DNA from: an uncultured bacterium
GTDB lineage: Bacteria > Cloacimonadota > Cloacimonadia > Cloacimonadales > Cloacimonadaceae
Reading direction: 5' to 3'
DNA length: 23,028 nt
NCBI GenBank assembly: GCA_937960795.1
Contig: CALGPA010000058.1
Location: forward strand, 1 to 23,028
Position numbers and translations under genes: made by a program
Shown: one piece after another, positions 1 to 6,561 of the stretch
How the letters are laid out: the number at the start of each line of letters is the position of its first letter
How positions within the stretch are numbered: position 1 is the first letter of the stretch
Notes under the pieces: model-generated
What the model saw: only the letters and a program-made list of their open reading frames with translations
Told to the model about the DNA's origin: nothing
Database searches by the model: none

Positions 1-590
1 GGCACCAGATCACTGCTTCCGGCTGCGTGAGAGGGATCAATGATGATCGGCAGTGCACTCTTGTTTCTCATCACCGAAATCGCTGATATATCAAGTGTAT
101 AGCGGGTTTCCGGCTCAAATGTGCGAATACCGCGCTCACAAAGGATCACTCTGTCATTACCATTTTCGATGATATACTCGGCAGCGGCTAACCACTCATC
201 ATATGTAGACGCAATTCCACGTTTTAGGATCACCGGATTGTCGACCCTGCCGAGTAGCTCCAAGAGCGGATAATTATGCATGTTCCTGGTCCCAACGACC
301 AAGACATCAATATTTTCTGCCATAAACTCGACTTTGTCTGTCTGGGTAACTTCTGATACAGTGATAAGATCAAGTTCCTTCCCGACATTAGCGAGGTGGA
401 TGATGCCGGCATCACCAAGTCCGCGAAAACTATGCACAGAAGTTCGCAGCTTATAGGCGCCACCTCGAATCATCTTGATACCACGATTCTTCAGATCTAG
501 AGCTGCTTCATACAGGGTATCATAATCTTCAATAGAGCAAGGCCCGGCAATCACATTAAAGTGCATTGGGCCAAAGCTTAAGTCATTCAT
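1..590 (-). CDS. aroF: 3-deoxy-7-phosphoheptulonate (DAHP) synthase, class I beta type, 3' end outside window
   Basis: Condenses phosphoenolpyruvate with erythrose 4-phosphate in the first step of the shikimate pathway (cytoplasm). I translated the frame directly; it is open to the window edge, giving about 196 residues. Seen: IAGPCSIE at residues 14-21, GGAYKLRTS at 43-51, GTRNMHNY, LLKRG-like ILKRGIAST, ILCERGIRTFE and IIDPSHAAGS, the ordered landmarks of the AroF-type barrel. KdsA, the relative that makes Kdo8P, lacks ERGIRTFE, so I prefer DAHP synthase. The chain enters the barrel almost at once, with no N-terminal ferredoxin-like, ACT or chorismate mutase domain, so it looks like the short form. 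The usual KPRTSPYSFQG is KLRTSVHSFRG here. The ATG at 588-590 overlaps the upstream stop as ATGA; an in-frame ATG at 597-599 is an alternative start. Confidence 0.9.
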   Translation of the reverse strand, partial: MNDLSFGPMHFNVIAGPCSIEDYDTLYEAALDLKNRGIKMIRGGAYKLRTSVHSFRGLGDAGIIHLANVGKELDLITVSEVTQTDKVEFMAENIDVLVVGTRNMHNYPLLELLGRVDNPVILKRGIASTYDEWLAAAEYIIENGNDRVILCERGIRTFEPETRYTLDISAISVMRNKSALPIIIDPSHAAGSSDLV

Positions 591-2518
591 TTTATCCATT
601 TTGCATATCCCATTGATATTCCATCATTGCAAACCATGAAATTATGGCTGCCATATCTGTCCAGTAATAGCTTAATCAAAAGTGAAGCTAGATAGATCGA
701 ATCCTGTTCATAGCGATCTTCAAAGAGGCCTTCATAGCCATGCAACTGATCTATCTTCGCAGCATTGATAAAGCTTAGCATCTGTTCGCGACTGAACGTC
801 ATGAAATCTATGCTGAGCAGCTCATTGTAGGGTAAGCCTCCGAGGATGCGCCCCAGGATGGTCGCAGTCAGTCCGACCGCAATAATCTTCGGCTTTTCCT
901 TATCCGGCAGAGCGTCAAAAGCGTCGTGCACAGATGCCACTGCTTCATCAACACTTGAGAAATCTCTCATCAAGCTCTGAAGTCCAAAATCAAATGAAAT
1001 GCCTCTCAGCGCTTTATTCTGATCAAGATAGCTAAGCTCTGTGCTTGCACCACCGATGTCAATCACGATCTTCCTAAAAGGATCGACTCCGGCCTTGTCG
1101 CTTGCCAGCCAAGAGAGCCGAAATTCTCGGTTTGCTGTGATAATCTTTGTCTTGACCTGCCACTTTTCTCTTAGCATCTTTAGCAGCTGATCACTATTTT
1201 CTGCTTTGCGATTGATCCCGGTCGCGATAAGCTCTTTCTGAGACGACACCCGAGAGTCCATGCTCATGATCCGTGAGATCTCATCAAAAGCTCTTTGGAT
1301 GCTCTCTTCCGATAGTCTTGAGCCGTCAAAATCTCGACCCAGAGCAGTGGTGCACCAAGCTCTGTGAAGAATATGATCCCGCGTCTTGTTGAATAAGATG
1401 TAGTTCATATTGTTTGAGCCGAGATCAAAGACACTTATAAGCCGTTCCTCGGGATACTTTATGCTCAGATAGTCCGCCAGTATAGATGCGGCAAGTCGGG
1501 TGTTTGATACCTCAACACTGCTTTGAGCATAAGGCACAATCTCAAACAGCTCTCTTATCTGATCCGGATCATTAGGCATTTGATCAACCTGAAGAGCCGC
1601 GGAATAGTCCTTGATCCCCGCGATCAGCACCTGTTCCTCCGGATAATTTCTTCTGGGCAGATAAATCATACGCTTACCCATGCTCATGATCTCGGCAAAA
1701 GTGCTGTATCCGGGCTTGCAGATGATCAGATCGGCGGCGTGAATCACACTCAGATAGTCGTCATCAGGTGAGATCTTGATAAGCTTGGGTATCTCCGGAG
1801 ACGGAAAACCGCAGAGCACGACCCCATCCCAAGCTGCACAAATCTTTGGAAGATCAAGATCAAGAATGCCTTCACCACCAAAGCTAATCAGTAATATGGC
1901 AGCAGATTCATTAATACTATATTTGGCTCTGATATCTGTAGGCATCGAAAGAGTTTTGGCAAGCATACCCCCTTTTTGGGGATCGCGAAATCCCGGCACG
2001 GTCTCTAAAGATCCCAAGTCCAACAAATAGCTTCTATCCATTCTACGATACAAGCTTCTGATCACATTGACAAGTGGCAATGTGTCCGGATCTCCATCAA
2101 AGATGTGCTCATAGATATATGCCCAATCAAAATTGGAAACCCCAAAGATTGGAATCTCAGCGTAAGCACATGACTCAATGATAAAAAATGGTATATCACA
2201 GATCACCAGATCGATCTTCTCGCGTCGAAGAAATGAGACTTCTTCTGCCACGATCTGTTCTCGCCGTGAAAACAGCTCAAACAGAGCAGCTTTGGTTGCC
2301 TCAAGATCCGCAACTAAGTTTTCCTTATGAATCACGCCAAAATCTATGGCGACAGCACGAAAGTAGGTCAGATCATCAGGGAGATGAGAAAAAAGATGCA
2401 GCGGTCGATCCGTGCAGAGCACGACATCGATGCCAAAAGTAGTAAAAGTCTTTGCCAAAGCTGCCATCCGGCTCGCGTGGCCAAAGCCGTGCCCGGAGAT
2501 ATAAAAAGCTATTTTCAT
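587..2518 (-). CDS. Fusion of an arabinokinase-type glycosyltransferase-like domain with a Ppx/GppA phosphatase-like domain
   Basis: A 643-residue, two-domain protein. Residues 1-350 look like a GT-B fold of the kind found at the N terminus of plant arabinokinase (ARA1): SGHGFGHASR (8-17), DLVICDIP (103-110), GVSNFDWAYIYEH (126-138), LLISFGGEG (209-217) and a nucleotide-sugar-type CKPGYSTFAEI (267-277). Residues 361-643 look like exopolyphosphatase/GppA of the ASKHA fold: FDLGSNN (364-370), ATGINRKAENSDQLL (432-446), DIGGASTEL (487-495) and NDGISMG near the end. In the usual ISGxEEAR element this protein has ITANREFR, so one of two adjacent acidic residues is Arg. No signal peptide or membrane segment. 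ATAGGA precedes the ATG. It starts 6 bases after the NusG_II gene and overlaps the DAHP synthase gene by 4. Family assignments are by recognition; the substrate is unknown. Confidence 0.8.
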   Translation of the reverse strand: MKIAFYISGHGFGHASRMAALAKTFTTFGIDVVLCTDRPLHLFSHLPDDLTYFRAVAIDFGVIHKENLVADLEATKAALFELFSRREQIVAEEVSFLRREKIDLVICDIPFFIIESCAYAEIPIFGVSNFDWAYIYEHIFDGDPDTLPLVNVIRSLYRRMDRSYLLDLGSLETVPGFRDPQKGGMLAKTLSMPTDIRAKYSINESAAILLISFGGEGILDLDLPKICAAWDGVVLCGFPSPEIPKLIKISPDDDYLSVIHAADLIICKPGYSTFAEIMSMGKRMIYLPRRNYPEEQVLIAGIKDYSAALQVDQMPNDPDQIRELFEIVPYAQSSVEVSNTRLAASILADYLSIKYPEERLISVFDLGSNNMNYILFNKTRDHILHRAWCTTALGRDFDGSRLSEESIQRAFDEISRIMSMDSRVSSQKELIATGINRKAENSDQLLKMLREKWQVKTKIITANREFRLSWLASDKAGVDPFRKIVIDIGGASTELSYLDQNKALRGISFDFGLQSLMRDFSSVDEAVASVHDAFDALPDKEKPKIIAVGLTATILGRILGGLPYNELLSIDFMTFSREQMLSFINAAKIDQLHGYEGLFEDRYEQDSIYLASLLIKLLLDRYGSHNFMVCNDGISMGYAKWIK

Positions 2519-2524
2519 GTAGTC

Positions 2525-2893
2525 CTATTGTAAGATTAATCTGTGATTATCTTTTTTGCTGCGAAACTCCAACACCAAATGGTTTGGAAGGCAGACGATG
2601 GGCATATTGCGGTTAAACCCTTGTTTAACACAGCGTTTATCGGGACAATCAGAATAGGATATTCGGGCTTTCCCATCCTTGATCTCGATGCTATTATGCT
2701 CGTCTATCAAAATCCGGATATCTTCTGAGAGCGGATACTCCCCAAAGACCTGATCATCCTTATATACCACCAGACAGCTATCATTCTTTTCTCGCCCGAT
2801 CCAGATAAGGACCACGGCAAACAGGCAAGCCAGGATCAAGACTAGATCACTGATGCTGATGCTTCTTAGATAGCCTCTAATCAAAGCTGCCAT
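2525..2893 (-). CDS. Small membrane-anchored NusG domain II protein
   Basis: About 122 residues. One N-terminal membrane segment (SDLVLILACLFAVVLIWIG) is followed by an extracytoplasmic domain with the NusG_II (DUF1312) signature: a short beta-rich region, then SYSDCPDKRCVKQG and IVCLPNHLVLEF, giving three conserved cysteines. NusG_II proteins of this kind are often found near redox or prenyl-diphosphate genes; their role is not established. I use the ATG at 2891-2893 because AAGG lies six bases upstream; a longer reading from 2932 has no such site and overlaps the radical SAM gene further. Even the short form overlaps that gene by 17 bases, which implies translational coupling. Alternative start: the TTG at 2882-2884, which would also keep the membrane segment. 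Confidence 0.75.
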   Translation of the reverse strand: MAALIRGYLRSISISDLVLILACLFAVVLIWIGREKNDSCLVVYKDDQVFGEYPLSEDIRILIDEHNSIEIKDGKARISYSDCPDKRCVKQGFNRNMPIVCLPNHLVLEFRSKKDNHRLILQ

Positions 2894-3878
2894 AGATAGC
2901 CTTGCCACAATCCGGGCATATCCCCTGCTCAATCAGGTTTGAGACACTCTCAAAGATAGCTCTTGAGATCAATGCAGTCCCGCAATCCGGACATATGGTA
3001 TTACGCAAATCGTCTACAGGGAGGTTTCCCCCATATACAAAGTTTAGCTTCCGCTTAGCAATCTCAAGTGCTCGGATGACATCATCCAGCCGTGTCGCGG
3101 GGCTATCCACCAGATAATCCGGATGATAAGCTGAGATATGAAGTGGAATATCACTACTTAGTGAAGCAATGAAATCCACCAATTCAAGCAGATCATCTTT
3201 GGAATCGTTGAGCCCCGGGATTAGTAGCAAAGTGATCTCAAGATGAACCTTCTTCTCATAGCTTTGGATGATTGTGTTCTTCACTGCTGCCAGCTTTCCG
3301 CCACAGTAGTTCTCATAGAGATCTTCAGAGATCCCTTTAAGATCGATATTCATGGCACTGATATGCGGCAAAAGTGCTGCCAGAGGCTCTTCGTTTATAA
3401 AGCCATTTGTCACCAACACGATCTTCACATCCGGATACTTCACGGAAAAATCATGTATGTACTCATACCAAGTAAGAGGCTCTGTATAGGTAAAGGCAAT
3501 CTGCTTTGTGCTGGGGTTGTACTTTTGAACTAGGGCATGAAGCTCATCCAAAGGCATGCGGATAGTGTCTGCGTCAAACTGAGAAATCTCATAGTTCTGA
3601 CACCATCTGCAGCTTAGATTACAGGAATTTGGCCCCAGCGATAGGATCTTGCTCCCGGGATTGAAGTGGTAGAGCGGTTTTTTCTCGATTGGGTCCCAAG
3701 AGATCCCCAAGGCTTTGCCATAGTTCACAGCCCAAAGATGCCGGTCGATGTTCTCACGAGACCTGCATCTCCCCTTCTCCCCGGGCGGGATCACGCAAAA
3801 ATGCGGACACAGATCACAACGCAGAAGATGCTTGTCTATGCTGCCGTAAAACATGGCTTCTCTAATCATTTCAGACAT
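2877..3878 (-). CDS. amrS: AmmeMemoRadiSam-system radical SAM enzyme
   Basis: Radical S-adenosylmethionine enzyme of 333 residues, full length for the AmrS family. Seen: N-terminal cysteines at 21, 24, 28 and 38 (CDLCPHFC...C), the 4Fe-4S motif CNLSCRWC at residues 86-93 (C-x3-C-x2-C), a SAM-binding-like TYTEPLTWYEY stretch, and a C-terminal zinc-ribbon-like pair CPDC at 296-299 and CPDC at 321-324. In many genomes AmrS is found with AMMECR1 and Memo-like proteins, sometimes fused; neither is in this window. The reaction it performs is not known to me. The ATG at 3876-3878 follows AGAGG with a 9-base spacer; a second Met (3867-3869) would give an exact ATGA overlap with waaA. It overlaps waaA by 13 bases and the NusG_II gene by 17. 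Confidence 0.88.
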   Translation of the reverse strand: MSEMIREAMFYGSIDKHLLRCDLCPHFCVIPPGEKGRCRSRENIDRHLWAVNYGKALGISWDPIEKKPLYHFNPGSKILSLGPNSCNLSCRWCQNYEISQFDADTIRMPLDELHALVQKYNPSTKQIAFTYTEPLTWYEYIHDFSVKYPDVKIVLVTNGFINEEPLAALLPHISAMNIDLKGISEDLYENYCGGKLAAVKNTIIQSYEKKVHLEITLLLIPGLNDSKDDLLELVDFIASLSSDIPLHISAYHPDYLVDSPATRLDDVIRALEIAKRKLNFVYGGNLPVDDLRNTICPDCGTALISRAIFESVSNLIEQGICPDCGKAIYGSFD

Positions 3879-5104
3879 GGTAATATACCTCTGATATGAT
3901 TATCAAGAGCAGTAGCGTTTTTCGTCAAGACTAATCTCGCCCTCTGCCCCATTGACTTGCGTTGATCAATCTGCGCGTATAGCTCAAGGATCTTCTTTGG
4001 AAGCTCATCTCTGCTTGATATGCAAATTGCTTTTCCATCAAGCAGCTCCTTCACTGAATCTCTGCAAGAAGAATAGTATTCGCCCATTATCACAGGTTTG
4101 CCATAGAACGCCGGCTCTAAGGGATTATGTCCTCCAAAATCATAAAATGATCCACCCACGATGCTGATATCTGAGATAGAGTATGCCTCTGTCAGATGAC
4201 CCAAAGAATCGATGAGAAGGACATCTGGAGATTCTCTTTGCAGATCAATCTTTGAGTATAGAGCATAATCAATATCCTTAAGTAGTCTTTCAATCTGAGA
4301 GCTGCGCTTGGGATGTCTCGGAGCGATGATCAAGCGGAGATTTGGAATACGCATTTTCAGCAAAGGAAAGCAGGATAGAAGTAGTTCTTCCTCTTTGGGG
4401 CGTGAGCTACCCCAGACAATCACGAAGTCATCTTCAGAGAGCTTGAGTTTTGCCCGCAGCAAGGATACATCATAGTCAGGAAGATCCAGGCAGTATTTTA
4501 GGTTGCCGGAGTTCTCGACAGGAACCGAAAAGAGCTGCTGTAAGCGATTTTGGTCTAGCTCACTTTGCGCCAAGATCTTTTTAAGACTAGGGCTGAGGAA
4601 TCTTAAAAGAGCCCTAAACTTGAGATATCTGACGAGAGTCTTCTGTGAGATTCGCGCATTGACAAAGATTATTGGTATCTGTAGTCTACCAGCCACATAA
4701 AGCATGTTTGGCCAGATCTCTGTTTCTACTACCAGGATCAAGCAGGGCTTGATCGCTTTTAGCTGGGCTGATCTTTTACTATACAAATCCAGCGGAGCAA
4801 GCCTTACATCCAAGGTCGGGAAAAGCTTCTGAGCACGATCTCTGCCATTAACAGTGATCGTATTGATCAAAACGCTATGATTCTGGCCCACCAAATGCTT
4901 GATAAGTGGAGTCACGGCATTAATCTCTCCCACAGAAGCGGCATGAATCAAGATTGGACGATCTTCTCTGGGCGGACTTTTCAAGATGCTCTGAGTATAT
5001 TGATAGACGGGAAGGATGATCCACCAAAATGGATATCCAATCAGAAACACAAGCTCCACAAGAGCATTTGATGTGAAAAGAAGAAGTTTATAAAGTAATT
5101 TCAT
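3866..5104 (-). CDS. waaA: 3-deoxy-D-manno-octulosonic acid (Kdo) transferase
   Basis: Adds Kdo from CMP-Kdo to the lipid A precursor at the inner face of the cytoplasmic membrane. 412 residues, normal length. Seen: an N-terminal hydrophobic membrane anchor (about 7-35), HAASVGE at 54-60 with the Glu that serves as catalytic base in the family, ETEIWPN at 127-133, NARIS at 149-153, GSSRPKEEELLL for the usual GST(R/H)xGEE region, APRHPKR, and GGSFYDFGGHNPLEP, the very conserved donor-site motif. Its presence argues for an LPS-type outer membrane. The ATG lies only a few bases after the U-tract of the tRNA-Asp terminator and has only GAAAG next to it as a ribosome site, so transcription probably arrives by read-through or from a promoter within or before the tRNA. 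Confidence 0.93.
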   Translation of the reverse strand: MKLLYKLLLFTSNALVELVFLIGYPFWWIILPVYQYTQSILKSPPREDRPILIHAASVGEINAVTPLIKHLVGQNHSVLINTITVNGRDRAQKLFPTLDVRLAPLDLYSKRSAQLKAIKPCLILVVETEIWPNMLYVAGRLQIPIIFVNARISQKTLVRYLKFRALLRFLSPSLKKILAQSELDQNRLQQLFSVPVENSGNLKYCLDLPDYDVSLLRAKLKLSEDDFVIVWGSSRPKEEELLLSCFPLLKMRIPNLRLIIAPRHPKRSSQIERLLKDIDYALYSKIDLQRESPDVLLIDSLGHLTEAYSISDISIVGGSFYDFGGHNPLEPAFYGKPVIMGEYYSSCRDSVKELLDGKAICISSRDELPKKILELYAQIDQRKSMGQRARLVLTKNATALDNHIRGILPCLK

Positions 5105-5108
5105 CTTT

Positions 5109-5138
5109 CAAAAGAAAAGGACGCCTTATTAGGCGTCC
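5109..5138 (-). terminator. Intrinsic terminator after tRNA-Asp
   Basis: On the minus strand GGACGCC, a six-base loop TAATAA and GGCGTCC form a perfect 7-bp GC-rich stem (5119-5138), followed directly by TTTTCTTTTG. It lies nine bases beyond the tRNA CCA end and only four bases before the waaA ATG, so it ends the tRNA transcript and may also attenuate waaA. Confidence 0.9.
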
Positions 5139-5146
5139 CGAATCTA

Positions 5147-5224
5147 TGGCGGGAGCGACGAGACTCGAACTCGCGGCCTTCTGCGTGACAGGCAGACGTT
5201 CTAACCAAACTGAACTACGCCCCC
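5147..5224 (-). tRNA. tRNA-Asp (anticodon GTC)
   Basis: Reading the minus strand, a full cloverleaf is present: acceptor GGGGGCG pairing with CGCTCCC (one G-U), D-arm with GTTCAGTTTGGTTAGAAC, anticodon stem TCTGC/GCAGA around loop CTGTCAC (anticodon GTC), T-arm loop GTTCGAGTC, discriminator G and an encoded CCA at 5147-5149. Anticodon GTC together with the discriminator G is typical of tRNA-Asp. It stands alone; no other tRNA is visible near it. Confidence 0.97.
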
Positions 5225-5532
5225 AGCGTTGTTCTTGTTGCGAATGTTTATGCAGCTTGATTGAGAGCCGTTTTTTTGTCAAGACATTTTTTTGTGACAA
5301 ACTCGGTTTTTCCCGCATCATCAAAAGGATCAGCATGCAATTCCATAATTTAGCACGCCAAAAATAAATATGATGCCTTTTTTTGAGAGCCTGATTTGAG
5401 CAAAAACACAAGGTCTGTATATGCCCTATTTTCAATGCCTTGCTCGCTTCTCTAATGAGCAAGAGGTGAGCAAGCCCTGAGAGAGGGGCTAAGTCACTGT
5501 CTATCAGAGAAAGGCTAAGCATACCAAAAACC
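5225..5532. other. Intergenic region between the oxidoreductase gene and tRNA-Asp
   Basis: About 308 bases without a credible gene. It holds the palindromic repeat at 5438-5474, a short stem AGCCC/GGGCT just beside it (5473-5490), and, nearer the tRNA, a perfect inverted repeat TTTGTCA/TGACAAA (5275-5281 and 5295-5301). One arm of the latter contains TTGACA on the minus strand (5277-5282), a good -35 box for the tRNA, but I see no convincing -10 box at 16-18 bases from it. No clear U-tract terminator follows the oxidoreductase gene. Confidence 0.6.
5438..5474 (-). repeat. 37-base palindromic intergenic repeat, copy B
   Basis: On the minus strand it begins CTTGCTCACC and ends AGCAAGG, so its ends pair; a second GCTCA lies inside. 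It aligns without gaps over 37 bases with the element at 22483-22519, with about 26 identical positions, including all of both ends. Both copies lie in the same orientation, downstream of a minus-strand gene and upstream of the next transcription unit. Confidence 0.6.
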
Positions 5533-6561
5533 TTATAGCGGCAGAGATACTCTCTTGCCGGTCTTGGCGGATTTGTAGATGGCTTGAATGATCTCAACCG
5601 ACTTGCGTCCATCTCGCCCATCAGTGGAAGGCACTGCTCTCTTAAGAAGAGTGTCTATCACATTCCGATAATAAGGATTGTGTCCAAAGCCATAGACGTT
5701 TGGCGGAATATAGTTGCTATCCAAGGCTATACGATCGTCATCATCATATTCCTCAAATTCCCATTTTTCTATCTTGTTGACTGCTACTCCTCCGACTTTG
5801 ACTATGCCCTTTTCACCGATGATGGTGATGGATCCTTCAAAGTTTTTGGGGTATGTGAGCATCGTCACATTGATCGAGGCGATGATCCCGCTTCGGAAAT
5901 GAAGGATAGCGCTGCCGGTATCTTCGGCTTCGATCTTCCTTGCCATGGTGGCGGTGTAGGCAGATACACTGTCTACATTGCCTAGGAGCCAATAGATGGC
6001 ATCCACATAGTGGCTTGCTTGATTCATATAAGCTCCGCCGTCAAACTCCCAAGTGCCACGCCATTTCTCTTGATCGTAATAGCTTTGAGGCCGTTGCCAA
6101 AAAACATTTGCTTGTGCCATGTAGATTCTTCCAAAGCGATCTTTTTCGATCGCTCGTTTGAGCAGCTGCATGGTGCTATTGAGTCTGTTTTGTTTTACGA
6201 CAAAGAGTTTTACATGATTGTCATCGCAGGCTTTGATAAGTTTGTCTGCAGATTCGACATTGATCGCCATTGGTTTTTCGGTCAGCACATTAATCTTGGC
6301 ATTTGCTACAGCGACACCCATTTCCGGGTGCATTCCGCTGGGGGTACAGATGGAAACTAAGTCTAACTTTTCGTTTTCCAACATCTCATGGTAATCAGAA
6401 TAAACCTTTGAGATGCCGCGTTCTTTAGCCATGTGTTCGGCTTTTTCCAAGTTGCTGTCGCATAAGGCAACAAACTCTGCCTCGGGTATCTGCGAGACAG
6501 CATCCAAATGGTTTTTGGCTATTCTGCCGCAACCTATCAGACCCAATCTGATTTTCTTCAT
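5533..6561 (-). CDS. Gfo/Idh/MocA-family oxidoreductase, probably acting on a nucleotide sugar
   Basis: NAD(P)-dependent dehydrogenase of 342 residues. Seen: Rossmann motif GLIGCGRIA (7-15), the family TEKPMA (94-99) with the catalytic-type Lys96, and WQRPQSYYDQ (155-164) then WRGTWEFDGGAYMNQASHYVD (split around residues 168-187) with a conserved His184. This last block is characteristic of the WlbA/WbpB branch, which oxidises UDP-GlcNAc-type uronates at C3 on the way to diamino sugars. No aminotransferase or acetyltransferase partner is in the window, so the exact substrate is open. It is the last gene of the polysaccharide operon; its ATG overlaps the stop of the preceding glycosyltransferase as ATGA. 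Confidence 0.85.
   Translation of the reverse strand: MKKIRLGLIGCGRIAKNHLDAVSQIPEAEFVALCDSNLEKAEHMAKERGISKVYSDYHEMLENEKLDLVSICTPSGMHPEMGVAVANAKINVLTEKPMAINVESADKLIKACDDNHVKLFVVKQNRLNSTMQLLKRAIEKDRFGRIYMAQANVFWQRPQSYYDQEKWRGTWEFDGGAYMNQASHYVDAIYWLLGNVDSVSAYTATMARKIEAEDTGSAILHFRSGIIASINVTMLTYPKNFEGSITIIGEKGIVKVGGVAVNKIEKWEFEEYDDDDRIALDSNYIPPNVYGFGHNPYYRNVIDTLLKRAVPSTDGRDGRKSVEIIQAIYKSAKTGKRVSLPL

Noticed and set aside
230..463. A 77-codon minus-strand open frame
   Set aside because: It is an alternative frame of the DAHP synthase gene, whose correct frame is open to the window edge.
1..590. KdsA (Kdo8P synthase) as the identity of the first gene, tempting because waaA is nearby
   Set aside because: ILCERGIRTFEPETR and the LKRGIAST block are DAHP synthase features; KdsA has a different sequence in both places.
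5088..5621. A 177-codon minus-strand open frame
   Set aside because: It runs through tRNA-Asp, its terminator and the repeat, shows no family motif, has poly-basic low-quality composition, and overlaps the end of the oxidoreductase gene.
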